Part shown: one piece after another, positions 41,184 through 49,077 of the stretch
Numbering within the stretch: the stretch's first letter is position 1
Layout: every line of letters starts with the position of its first letter
Assembly (NCBI GenBank): GCA_012837335.1
Contig: DURM01000052.1
Coordinates: forward strand, 1 to 64,000
Direction of reading: 5' to 3'
Length of the DNA: 64,000 nt
Source: Bacillota bacterium
GTDB taxonomy: Bacteria; Bacillota; Limnochordia; Darwinibacteriales; DTU012
Notes under the pieces: generated by a model
The model's input: only the letters and a program-made list of their open reading frames with translations
Database searches by the model: none
Told to the model about the DNA's origin: nothing
Position numbers and translations under genes: made by a program

Positions 41184-42150
41184 AGCTTACTATTTAGGAA
41201 TCGACACCAGTAATTACACAACCTCGCTTGCAGTAGTTAATGAGCAGGCAGAACTGGTGGCTAATATCAAACAGCTGCTGCCGGTTAAAACCGGCGAAAG
41301 GGGTCTTCGGCAATCGGAGGCTCTTTTTTGGCATGTCAAGAACCTACCCTTGCTCATGAAAGAAACATCAGAAAAGATACCCGATTTAGGGGAGTTTCTG
41401 CGTGCGGCTGCGGTCAGCACCAGCCCACGCCCTGTTGACGATTCGTATATGCCTGTGTTTTTGGCAGGCAGTGGCCTAGCAGAGAGCTTAACCGCATTGC
41501 TTCAGATCCCCTGTTTCGGGCTATCGCATCAAGAGAATCATATTTGGGCTGGCCTCTACAGCGCAGGAGGTCCGCAGGCAGAGCAGTTTTTGGCAGTTCA
41601 CTTATCTGGTGGTACATCAGAAATAGTTAGTGCATCGGTAAAATCCGGTTACTGCTTAGACCTTGAAATATTGGGTGGGTCAAGCGATCTTAATGCTGGG
41701 CAGCTGGTGGATCGGATTGGAACAGCTATGGGCCTGCCGTTTCCCGCCGGTCGAGATTTAGAGCGGCTGGCTTTAAACAGTACCAAAGATTTGGTGATCC
41801 CATCGTATCATCGCGATGGACAGATTAGTTTTTCTGGGGCTGAGGCAGCGGCAGTGCGCATGTTACAAACAGAACAGCATGCGGATATCGCCAAAGCGGT
41901 GCTCCTAAACATTGCCCGTACAGTAACGAAACTAATTGACTGGGCTCAGCAGCAGACGCAGCTGACCAAGGTTTTAATGGTTGGTGGGGTATGTTCAAAT
42001 CTAATCATCAGAAAAGAGCTGGTCAAGCGGCTGCCTCAGCTGGAACTGTTTTTTGCAGAGCCAAGGTTAAGCGTTGATAACGCCGTGGGCGCTGCTGTTT
42101 TTGCTGGCCTTTCCTCTGCAGGCGATTCATTTATCCAGCATGTTTTTTAA
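41176..42150 (+). CDS. TsaD/Kae1-like paralogue (glycoprotease M22 family)
   Basis: A 324-residue ASKHA-fold protein of the TsaD family, which transfers threonylcarbamoyl to tRNA. It has the phosphate loop LGIDTSNYTTSLAV, the metal-binding pair His118 and His122 in SHQENH, and VHLSGGTSE, GQLVDRIGTAMGLPFPAG and VGGVCSN. It is shorter and more divergent than true TsaD, and clostridial genomes often carry this second copy beside nusB and xseA. Function is unknown. Overlaps nusB by eight bases. The usual folD neighbour is missing here. Confidence 0.85.
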   Translation: MSKAYYLGIDTSNYTTSLAVVNEQAELVANIKQLLPVKTGERGLRQSEALFWHVKNLPLLMKETSEKIPDLGEFLRAAAVSTSPRPVDDSYMPVFLAGSGLAESLTALLQIPCFGLSHQENHIWAGLYSAGGPQAEQFLAVHLSGGTSEIVSASVKSGYCLDLEILGGSSDLNAGQLVDRIGTAMGLPFPAGRDLERLALNSTKDLVIPSYHRDGQISFSGAEAAAVRMLQTEQHADIAKAVLLNIARTVTKLIDWAQQQTQLTKVLMVGGVCSNLIIRKELVKRLPQLELFFAEPRLSVDNAVGAAVFAGLSSAGDSFIQHVF

Positions 42151-42187
42151 GACAGCGGCATATTATTCACCAGAGGAGGGGTTCTCT

Positions 42188-42346
42188 GTGTGGGTAAAGA
42201 TCGTGATTGGGGCGATTGTTGGTTTGGTTGTAGGGCATTGGGTGCCCCCGGGTTATGCAGTGTGGGTTTTGATTGGAATTATTCTAGGAGCACTACTGGA
42301 TTTTACTGCAGCCCGGTATTTTAAGAAAGAAAAACAATCTGAATGA
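42188..42346 (+). CDS. Small two-helix membrane protein
   Basis: A 52-residue protein with two hydrophobic helices (IVIGAIVGLVVGHWV and AVWVLIGIILGALLDF) and a basic tail (ARYFKKEKQ). It weakly resembles the DUF1290 small basic protein family by the LLGxLLxxP..LxALLD pattern. GTG 42188 is preferred because AGAGGAGGGG lies just before it; a longer frame would run into the TsaD-like gene. It is between that gene and xseA, followed by a terminator. Confidence 0.6.
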   Translation: MWVKIVIGAIVGLVVGHWVPPGYAVWVLIGIILGALLDFTAARYFKKEKQSE

Positions 42347-42350
42347 TCCG

Positions 42351-42371
42351 CCGGGATATTCCCGGTTTTTT
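42351..42371 (+). terminator. Terminator before xseA
   Basis: CCGGGA-TAT-TCCCGG followed by six T residues. Confidence 0.85.
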
Positions 42372-42439
42372 ATTTGATAAATAAAATCGGGGAAGGTATT
42401 CAAATCGGGTGAAGAGAACATAACTGAGGGAGGGATACC

Positions 42440-43648
42440 ATGATTCAACCGCAGGTTATCAGCGTCAGTGATTTGACGAAAATGATAAAACAGCAGTTAG
42501 AGCAGCCCATGTTCAGTTATCTTGCGGTGGAGGGTGAAATATCCAATTTTAAGCATCACACATCCGGGCACATGTACTTTACGCTGAAGGATGAGCGCAG
42601 CCGGATCAAAGCTGTGATGTTCCGCAGCCGTAATGCTGGGTTGAATTTTAAACCAAAAGATGGCGATACTGTCATTGTAGTAGGCTCAATCGGAGTCTAT
42701 GAGCCGAATGGAGAGTACCAGATTTATCTTGAGCAGATGCTGCCTCAGGGAGTAGGGGCGCTGCATATTAAATTTGAAGAACTGAAAAAGAGGCTGGCGG
42801 AGGAAGGGTTATTTGCTCAGGAGCGGAAGAAGCCTCTGCCATACTTACCGCGTCGAATCGGAATAATTACATCTCCTACCGGAGCCGCTGTGCGCGACTG
42901 TATAAGCGTGATCCGCAGGCGCTATCCTTCGATGGATATTCTGATTATTCCGGCTATAGTTCAAGGTGATGAGGGACCTAGAAGCATCACAGCAGCCTTA
43001 GAAATAGCTGCCGCTCAGAATTTAGACATCATCATTTTAACCCGCGGCGGCGGTTCGATCGAAGAATTGTGGAGTTTTAATGATGAGAGCGTAGCAAGAG
43101 CAATCGCTGCTTGCCCTATTCCGGTTATCAGCGGAGTGGGTCATGAAACCGATTTTACAATCGCGGATTTTGCCGCTGATCTGCGCGCACCAACACCATC
43201 TGCGGCAGCAGAAATCGCAGTTCCTGATTACGAGCAGCTGGTGGACGCTGTCGAGCAGTTGACATCACGGCTCAGCTCCGGACTAAAAAAGCTCATCAAT
43301 GAAAAACGCCAGGCTGTCGAGTACCTCACCCACAGAAGGGTGTTTTTACAGCCAGAGGAGCGAATAAACCGGGAGCACCAGAAACTTGATGAGTTGTCCG
43401 CCAAGATCAGTACTTTGATCAGCCACCGCTTAAGCATGACTAAGCAGAACTTTGTTAATCTTGCGGACAAGCTTGACAGCCTCAGTCCCCTTGCGGTATT
43501 GGGTAGAGGCTACGCAGTATGTCAAAAGCTTGACCAGAGCTTAGTTACCGATCCTAGGCAGGTTGCAGTTGGTGAGCAGGTAATGGTAAAGCTCAGAACA
43601 GGACAGATTAGGTGTCTGGTGGAGAAAGGAGAATCTCATGATGGATGA
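42440..43648 (+). CDS. xseA: Exodeoxyribonuclease VII large subunit
   Basis: The 402-residue large subunit of the single-strand DNA exonuclease. An N-terminal OB fold (about 1-100; VEGEISNFKHHTSGHMYFTLKD) precedes the catalytic domain with RIGIITSPTGAAVRD, TRGGGSIEELWSFNDE and SGVGHETDFTIADFAADLRAPTP (partly cited), and a coiled-coil tail. Ends 11 bases into xseB. Confidence 0.96.
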   Translation: MIQPQVISVSDLTKMIKQQLEQPMFSYLAVEGEISNFKHHTSGHMYFTLKDERSRIKAVMFRSRNAGLNFKPKDGDTVIVVGSIGVYEPNGEYQIYLEQMLPQGVGALHIKFEELKKRLAEEGLFAQERKKPLPYLPRRIGIITSPTGAAVRDCISVIRRRYPSMDILIIPAIVQGDEGPRSITAALEIAAAQNLDIIILTRGGGSIEELWSFNDESVARAIAACPIPVISGVGHETDFTIADFAADLRAPTPSAAAEIAVPDYEQLVDAVEQLTSRLSSGLKKLINEKRQAVEYLTHRRVFLQPEERINREHQKLDELSAKISTLISHRLSMTKQNFVNLADKLDSLSPLAVLGRGYAVCQKLDQSLVTDPRQVAVGEQVMVKLRTGQIRCLVEKGESHDG

Positions 43649-43877
43649 AAAAGCGATCAGCTTTGAGGATGCCCTTAAAGCTTTAGAAGAAATTGTACGC
43701 CAGTTGGAGGAGGGTACTGCTAGTTTAGATGACTCCCTGAAACTTTTTGAGGATGGCGTTAAACTGGCACGGGTCTGCCGCAGCAAACTGGATCAGTATG
43801 AAGCAAAAATCGAGATTTTGTTGGAGAAAAGTGGAGAAACAGTAACTGAACCATTCGAACAGAAGGAGAGTGAATAG
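43638..43877 (+). CDS. xseB: Exodeoxyribonuclease VII small subunit
   Basis: A 79-residue helical hairpin subunit: SFEDALKALEEIVRQLEEGT, LDDSLKLFEDGVKLAR and C..KL..YE are the family signature. Several small subunits wrap each large-subunit coiled coil. Either of two adjacent ATG codons (43638, 43641) may start it. Confidence 0.95.
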   Translation: MMDEKAISFEDALKALEEIVRQLEEGTASLDDSLKLFEDGVKLARVCRSKLDQYEAKIEILLEKSGETVTEPFEQKESE

Positions 43878-43880
43878 GCT

Positions 43881-44762
43881 GTGGATATGAAGGAGTATTT
43901 AAAAGCAAATGCGCAAATGGTTGAAGATAGGCTCAATGAACTTCTGCCAGATGCGGTTGTAAAACCGGATGCAATTCATCGAGCGATGCGCTACTCCTGT
44001 TTAGGTGGAGGTAAACGCCTGAGGGCTATGCTGGCCATGGAAGCATGCGCAGCAGTCGGGGGAAACCGGGAAGCCGCCCTAGATTTTGCCTGTGCGATTG
44101 AAATGATTCATGCGTACACCTTGATTCATGATGACCTGCCGGCTATGGATGATGATGATTACCGCAGAGGCAAATTAGCCAACCATAAGGTTTTTGGTGA
44201 AGGAATTGCAATCTTGGCGGGAGATGCTCTGCTTACCTATGCTTATGAGGTTCTATCATCCATGGCAGGTGTGGACAGTAAAGCGGCTCTAAGGATTATT
44301 AATGAAGTGAGTACCGCCTGCGGGTCCCAGGGCTTAATCGGTGGACAGGTTGTTGACTTGGAATCGGAAGGCCAAGAGATTGATCTATTGACCCTAGAGT
44401 ATATCCACCGCCACAAGACAGGCAAGCTTTTCTCAGCAGCGCTTCGAGGCGGCGCAATTATTGGTGGAGCAGATGAAGATGTTCTTGCAGAGCTTTCGTT
44501 ATACGGAGAGAATTTTGGTTTAGCATTTCAGATCACCGATGACATTTTGGATGTATCCGGGGATATTGCCAAATTAGGTAAAGCTACCGGCGCTGATCTG
44601 CGTAAGGGGAAATCAACCTCAGTATCTCTGCTGGGATTGGAAGAAGCTAAGTTGCTGGCCGAGCAGAGCGTTGACAAGTGTAAGCGCTATGCAGCGAAAC
44701 TTCCAGGCAAGGAACACTACTTGGCAGAGCTTGCTGAGTATGTCCTCAAGCGTGATTCGTAG
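43881..44762 (+). CDS. ispA: Polyprenyl (farnesyl) diphosphate synthase
   Basis: A 293-residue trans-prenyl transferase with GGGKRLRAM, the first Asp-rich motif in LIHDDLPAMDDDD, KTGKLFSAAL, and the second in FQITDDILDVSGD. It joins isopentenyl diphosphate to allylic diphosphates to make geranyl or farnesyl diphosphate, supplying quinone and undecaprenyl lipids; dxs follows, the standard grouping. GTG 43881 or ATG 43887 may start it. Confidence 0.94.
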   Translation: MDMKEYLKANAQMVEDRLNELLPDAVVKPDAIHRAMRYSCLGGGKRLRAMLAMEACAAVGGNREAALDFACAIEMIHAYTLIHDDLPAMDDDDYRRGKLANHKVFGEGIAILAGDALLTYAYEVLSSMAGVDSKAALRIINEVSTACGSQGLIGGQVVDLESEGQEIDLLTLEYIHRHKTGKLFSAALRGGAIIGGADEDVLAELSLYGENFGLAFQITDDILDVSGDIAKLGKATGADLRKGKSTSVSLLGLEEAKLLAEQSVDKCKRYAAKLPGKEHYLAELAEYVLKRDS

Positions 44763-44767
44763 CTTGA

Positions 44768-44796
44768 TTGAAGATCTCGCATCGATATGTTATAAT
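44768..44796 (+). promoter_or_regulatory. Sigma-A promoter of the dxs leader RNA
   Basis: TTGAAG, a 17-bp spacer and a perfect TATAAT, placing a transcription start near 44803, 206 bases before dxs. Confidence 0.8.
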
Positions 44797-44802
44797 AGAG
44801 AC

Positions 44803-44901
44803 GCCTAAGCGGAGGTTAAGGTGGAAGGGCGATCTACTGGTTGGGCAGTACAGCCCTTTCCATCAATGCTGCTCCGGGCCAGCTTTGTGCTGCTTTTTTT
44901 T
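44803..44901 (+). ncRNA. Candidate structured leader or small RNA upstream of dxs
   Basis: A region of about 100 bases follows a consensus promoter and ends in an eight-T tract. It can fold as an outer helix CGGAG (44810-44814) with CTCCG (44872-44876), enclosing a long hairpin GGTGGAAGGGC / GCCCTTTCCATC (44820-44830, 44853-44864, one bulge) capped by TACTG/CAGTA (44835-44839, 44846-44850). CAGC at 44880-44883 can pair either with upstream GCTG (44868-44871) or with GCTG just before the T-tract (44889-44892), so two alternative states are possible. No known riboswitch class is recognised; in particular the thiamine-pyrophosphate motif is absent. Confidence 0.45.
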
Positions 44902-45008
44902 ATTTTAAATTAGATCACCTGCAGGAGGACAGGCTTTAGTTAGACTAAAACTGACTCAAACAGACAAAGCTAAAACGGAAACAATATCCAGAAAGGGGCC
45001 TATCTTAC

Positions 45009-46865
45009 TTGCTGGAATCAATTAAATCTCCACAAGATTTACATAAATTAGATTACCAGGGCTTAACAGCACTCGCCCAGGAAATCCGCACTAAGATTAT
45101 CGCGACCGTAACCCAAACGGGTGGTCATCTTGGGGCCAATTTAGGTGTGGTTGAACTGACCATCGCCCTTCATTCTGTTTTGAAAAGCCCTCAGGATAAG
45201 ATCATCTGGGATGTTGGTCACCAGTGTTATCCCCATAAACTTTTGACTGATAGATATCAGGATTTTGATACGCTGCGGCAGTTAGGTGGAATTTCCGGAT
45301 TCCCATCTCCTGATGAGAGTCCCCATGACGTTTTTCGGGTCGGCCACAGTTCTACATCTATCTCAGCAGCCCTTGGAATTGCTGTTGCCCGCGATCTGCA
45401 GAAAGAAGATTTCAACGTAGTTGCGGTCATCGGTGATGGAGCTTTAACCGGCGGTCTTGCTTTTGAAGCCTTAAATCATGCTGGCCAGCTGGATACCGAC
45501 TTGGTTGTAATTCTCAATGACAATGCCATGTCGATAGCCAAAAATGTGGGAGCATTGAGCAATTACCTCAACAGCCTGCGGCTGGATCCGACTCTGTCGC
45601 GAGCGCGAACCGAATTAGAGAACTTTATTAAGCGGATTCCCGCTATCGGAGGATCGGTCAGCAGACTGGGTTCTTCGTTTAAAGATGCAGTTAAAAGCTT
45701 ATTGCCGGGTCAGCTTTTTGAACAAATGGGTTTCAGCTATTTTGGGCCATTTGACGGACATAATATCCGCCAGATGCAGCGGGCACTCAGGGATGGCATC
45801 AAAAGAGGTGGACCGGTGTTGATCCATGTAATTACTCAAAAAGGCCGGGGTTTTACACCAGCGGAAGAAAATCCAGAGAAATACCATGGATTAGGACCGA
45901 GCTACAGCAACAACCAAGGCAAAACCATCAGCTTCAGTGATGTTTTCGGCAGAAGTTTAGTGGAGTTTGCTGAGCGGGATGAGAGGATTACAGCCATAAC
46001 GGCTGCGATGCAGGACGGTACCGGATTAACACCTTTTGCTGAGCGATTTCCGGAGCGATTTTTTGATGTGGGAATTGCGGAGCAGCACGCTTTAACTTTT
46101 GCTGCGGGTTTAGCCGCGCAGGGTCTGCGACCTGTGGCAGCGGTTTATTCTACTTTTTTGCAGCGAGGTTATGATCAAATTCTCCATGATATCTGTCTGC
46201 AGAATCTGCCGGTGGTAATCGCAGTTGATCGAGCAGGTGTAGTCGGGGAAGATGGACCGACTCACCACGGCGTATTCGATCTCAGTTATTTAAGCCACAT
46301 TCCTAATCTAGTCATCTTAGCGCCTAAAGATGGTGCTGAGCTGAAAGGAATGCTTAAGTGGGCATTGTCCCAGGAGCAACCGACAGCAATTCGCTATCCC
46401 CGCGCTCAAACGACTGCAGTAGGCTCTGTGGTATTTGATCCTGCTCAGTCCATACCCAGCGATGTTGTGTATGAGGGAAGCGACTGCTCCCTGCTGGCAG
46501 TTGGAGGTATGGTGGAAGCCGCAGTTCAAGCAGCTGAGCTGCTGGCGCCAGCAATCAGCTGCCGCGTAATCAATGTTCGCACTATTAAGCCCTTTACTAA
46601 GCAGGATTTAGAGCGGCTTGTTCAGGATACATCTGTAATATTTACCCTTGAAGATAATGTTGTAACCGGGGGATTTGGCAGCCATGCAGCCAGATTAGCT
46701 GCTGAGGATATGCGCAAACAGGTAATCACGCTGGGTTATCCGGACCAATTTGTCCCTCAAGGTCGAATTGATCAACTGCACAGCATGTTTGGGCTTACTC
46801 CGGAAAGAATTGCTGATAGAATCAGCCAAGTAATGGCTGCTGAGCTCCAATACCGAAAGGATTAA
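45009..46865 (+). CDS. dxs: 1-deoxy-D-xylulose-5-phosphate synthase
   Basis: A 618-residue thiamine-diphosphate enzyme that starts the methylerythritol phosphate pathway by joining pyruvate and glyceraldehyde 3-phosphate. Motifs are TQTGGHLGANLGVVELT, WDVGHQCYPHK, VGHSSTSISAALG, GDGALTGG with NDN (diphosphate and magnesium), and the transketolase-like GIAEQHALTFAAGLA. TTG 45009 after AAAGGGG gives the usual MLESI opening. A possible regulatory RNA lies upstream. Confidence 0.97.
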   Translation: MLESIKSPQDLHKLDYQGLTALAQEIRTKIIATVTQTGGHLGANLGVVELTIALHSVLKSPQDKIIWDVGHQCYPHKLLTDRYQDFDTLRQLGGISGFPSPDESPHDVFRVGHSSTSISAALGIAVARDLQKEDFNVVAVIGDGALTGGLAFEALNHAGQLDTDLVVILNDNAMSIAKNVGALSNYLNSLRLDPTLSRARTELENFIKRIPAIGGSVSRLGSSFKDAVKSLLPGQLFEQMGFSYFGPFDGHNIRQMQRALRDGIKRGGPVLIHVITQKGRGFTPAEENPEKYHGLGPSYSNNQGKTISFSDVFGRSLVEFAERDERITAITAAMQDGTGLTPFAERFPERFFDVGIAEQHALTFAAGLAAQGLRPVAAVYSTFLQRGYDQILHDICLQNLPVVIAVDRAGVVGEDGPTHHGVFDLSYLSHIPNLVILAPKDGAELKGMLKWALSQEQPTAIRYPRAQTTAVGSVVFDPAQSIPSDVVYEGSDCSLLAVGGMVEAAVQAAELLAPAISCRVINVRTIKPFTKQDLERLVQDTSVIFTLEDNVVTGGFGSHAARLAAEDMRKQVITLGYPDQFVPQGRIDQLHSMFGLTPERIADRISQVMAAELQYRKD

Positions 46866-46879
46866 AGGAAGATTTAGCT

Positions 46880-47689
46880 ATGGCCAAACAGAAGAAACGC
46901 ATAGATTTGCTGTTGGTAGAAAAAGGTTTGTTTGCATCACGAGAGCAGGCTCGCCGCTCGATCATGGCTGGATTGGTATTTGTTGATCAGAACCGCATCA
47001 CCAAACCGGGAACTGCTGTTGATATTGATGCAGAGATAGAGGTTAAGGGAGCTATGCATCCTTTTGTCAGCAGAGGAGGTCTGAAACTGGCCAAGGCTCT
47101 CGAAGTATTTAATGTTGATGTTTCGGGTTTAACCGCGATTGATGTCGGCGCATCCACCGGGGGATTTACCGATTGTCTGCTGCAGAATGGAGCAGCCAAA
47201 GTTTTTGCTGTTGATGTGGGTTACGGCCAGCTGGACTGGAAGCTGAGAAACGATCCCCGCGTAATTGTGATGGAGCGCACAAATATTCGCTACGTTAAGC
47301 CGGAGGATATTGGAGAAGATCTAGATTTGGCCGTAATCGATGTCGCTTTTATCTCACTTACTAAGTTTTTCACCAATCTTTTAGATCTGCTGAAAGAGGA
47401 TGGGGAAATCATTGCCCTCATCAAGCCGCAGTTTGAAGTAGGTCGTGAACTGGTAGGCAGAAAAGGGGTAGTGCGTGATTTCAATATCCATCAAGAACTT
47501 CTGCTCAATCTCACAAGAGAACTTCAGGAAGCCGGAGCAGGACTTGTAAATCTAGATTATTCGCCGATTCGCGGTCCTGAAGGGAATATCGAATATTTGG
47601 CGTATTTTTCTAAATGCAGTCCAATTATTGACAGCTCAGATCTGGTGCTGAAAACTTTAGCAACGGTGCAGAGTGATCCGAACTTATAG
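46880..47689 (+). CDS. tlyA: TlyA-family 2'-O-methyltransferase (S4/FtsJ)
   Basis: A 269-residue protein with an N-terminal S4 RNA-binding domain (KKRIDLLLVEKGLFASREQA) and an FtsJ-type SAM methyltransferase domain containing AIDVGASTGGFTDCLLQNGA and the catalytic Lys/Asp/Lys/Glu-type residues (DVAFISLTK, IKPQFE). It probably modifies rRNA (TlyA homologues methylate 16S and 23S rRNA); the Bacillus name is yqxC. Lies between dxs and nadK in the conserved order. Confidence 0.93.
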   Translation: MAKQKKRIDLLLVEKGLFASREQARRSIMAGLVFVDQNRITKPGTAVDIDAEIEVKGAMHPFVSRGGLKLAKALEVFNVDVSGLTAIDVGASTGGFTDCLLQNGAAKVFAVDVGYGQLDWKLRNDPRVIVMERTNIRYVKPEDIGEDLDLAVIDVAFISLTKFFTNLLDLLKEDGEIIALIKPQFEVGRELVGRKGVVRDFNIHQELLLNLTRELQEAGAGLVNLDYSPIRGPEGNIEYLAYFSKCSPIIDSSDLVLKTLATVQSDPNL

Positions 47690-47700
47690 TTCTGTTGGAG

Positions 47701-48591
47701 GTGGAGAGGCTGGTTAAAATTGGCATTATGCCCCATACTGGTAAGAAATTAGCTTTGAGGTTGGCTCAAAATGTGATTGCCTGTCTTGAAGCTAGAGACA
47801 TTACTCCATGGATTGAACCTAAGGCTGCCAAGATCATTGGTCGTGTAGATTTATCCCCACCGGATGCGGGTTTAGGGGATCTGGATGTGCTGTTGGTTCT
47901 AGGAGGCGATGGAACACTGCTGCGGGCAGCTCGTGATGCCGCTCAGCATGACCTACCTTTACTAGGTGTGAACGTGGGACATTTAGGGTTTTTGACTGAG
48001 CTGGAAACAGACCATTTAGAAGTGGCTCTGGCAGCTTTGATCAACAAGGAGTATAAGATTGAGGAAAGAATGCTGATCTCGAGCCGGGTTATCCGCAATC
48101 ACCAAGTGGTAGCCGCTTATCATGCACTCAATGATGCCGTCATTGCTCGAGGTACTTTCGCCCGCATTATTCAGCTCCAGACTTTTGTAGATGAACAGCC
48201 GGTAGTGGATTATCAGGCTGATGGACTTATTATTGCTACTCCGACCGGGTCTACTGCGTATTCACTGTCAGCAGGAGGACCCATTGTAGAGCCGCAGTTA
48301 GAATGCCTGATTATTACTCCCATTTGCCCTCATACATTAGCTGCCCGCTCAGTGGTAGTTAGTGATGATTCCGTTGTCAAAGTATTTGTAGAGGCAAGCC
48401 ATAAGGATATGATGCTTACCATCGATGGCCAAATTGGATTTCCACTCCAGAGCCGTGATGTGATTGAGGTAGTTAAAGCGGATATGAAAGCTAAATTCGT
48501 GAAACTGCACGGGCGCAATTTTTTCACAATTCTTAACAGCCGGCTGAAAACCATCACAACAAGAAAGGAATACGAGACCAGTGAAAGGTAG
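47701..48591 (+). CDS. nadK: NAD kinase
   Basis: A roughly 297-residue ATP-NAD kinase making NADP. The GGDGTLLRAA loop (Asp catalytic base), NxGxLGFLTE in NVGHLGFLTE, LNDAVIARG, and PTGSTAYSLSAGGP are the family signature. The start is ambiguous: GTG 47701 is given, but GGAGG at 47697-47701 is best spaced for CTG 47710, which would give the family-typical VKIGIMPH opening directly. The end overlaps argR by 11 bases. Confidence 0.94.
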   Translation: MERLVKIGIMPHTGKKLALRLAQNVIACLEARDITPWIEPKAAKIIGRVDLSPPDAGLGDLDVLLVLGGDGTLLRAARDAAQHDLPLLGVNVGHLGFLTELETDHLEVALAALINKEYKIEERMLISSRVIRNHQVVAAYHALNDAVIARGTFARIIQLQTFVDEQPVVDYQADGLIIATPTGSTAYSLSAGGPIVEPQLECLIITPICPHTLAARSVVVSDDSVVKVFVEASHKDMMLTIDGQIGFPLQSRDVIEVVKADMKAKFVKLHGRNFFTILNSRLKTITTRKEYETSER

Positions 48592-49066
48592 ACGACAAGA
48601 ATATCTTCTTCAGCTCATCAAAACCAAAGACATCGAAACTCAGGAAGAATTGATGGGTTACCTGCACGATGCCGGTTTTGTCGTTACCCAAGCCACCGTT
48701 TCCCGGGATATCAAGGAGCTGAGACTGGCCAAGGTACCGGATGGAAAAGGCGGTTATAAATATGCGCTGCCTCAGGGAACGGTGAAAGGCGATTTAAACC
48801 GCCGGGCGCGCCGGGTATTTGAGGATTATGTCCGAGGGATTGACTTCAGCGGTAACATTCTGGTTGTGAAGACCTATCCCGGTGGAGCAAACGCGGTAGC
48901 TGCAGTGCTCGATGAGCTGGAATGGGATGGGGTAGTTGCTACGCTTGCAGGTGATGATGTCATTCTGTTGGTGGTGCGCGATGATGCCGAGGTACACTTA
49001 AAGCGGCCAAAAGGTGTTGCCGGAAAACTCTATAAACAGCTGGAAGATTTGCTTTATGGACACTGA
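48581..49066 (+). CDS. argR: Arginine repressor ArgR
   Basis: A 161-residue regulator with an N-terminal winged helix (RQEYLLQLIKTKDIETQEEL, TQATVSRDIKELRLAKV) and a C-terminal arginine-binding and hexamerisation domain (VKTYPGGANAVAAVLDEL, ATLAGDDVILLVV). It is expected to repress arginine synthesis genes when arginine is bound; none are present here. The GTG start lies inside nadK. Typical position before recN. Confidence 0.95.
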   Translation: MKGRRQEYLLQLIKTKDIETQEELMGYLHDAGFVVTQATVSRDIKELRLAKVPDGKGGYKYALPQGTVKGDLNRRARRVFEDYVRGIDFSGNILVVKTYPGGANAVAAVLDELEWDGVVATLAGDDVILLVVRDDAEVHLKRPKGVAGKLYKQLEDLLYGH

Positions 49067-49077
49067 GGTGACTTAAT

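Noticed and set aside
44820-44864. Fluoride riboswitch-like GGGCGAT in the dxs leader
   Set aside because: Only the short GGCGAT matches; the pseudoknot and downstream conserved bases are missing, and dxs is not a fluoride-related gene.
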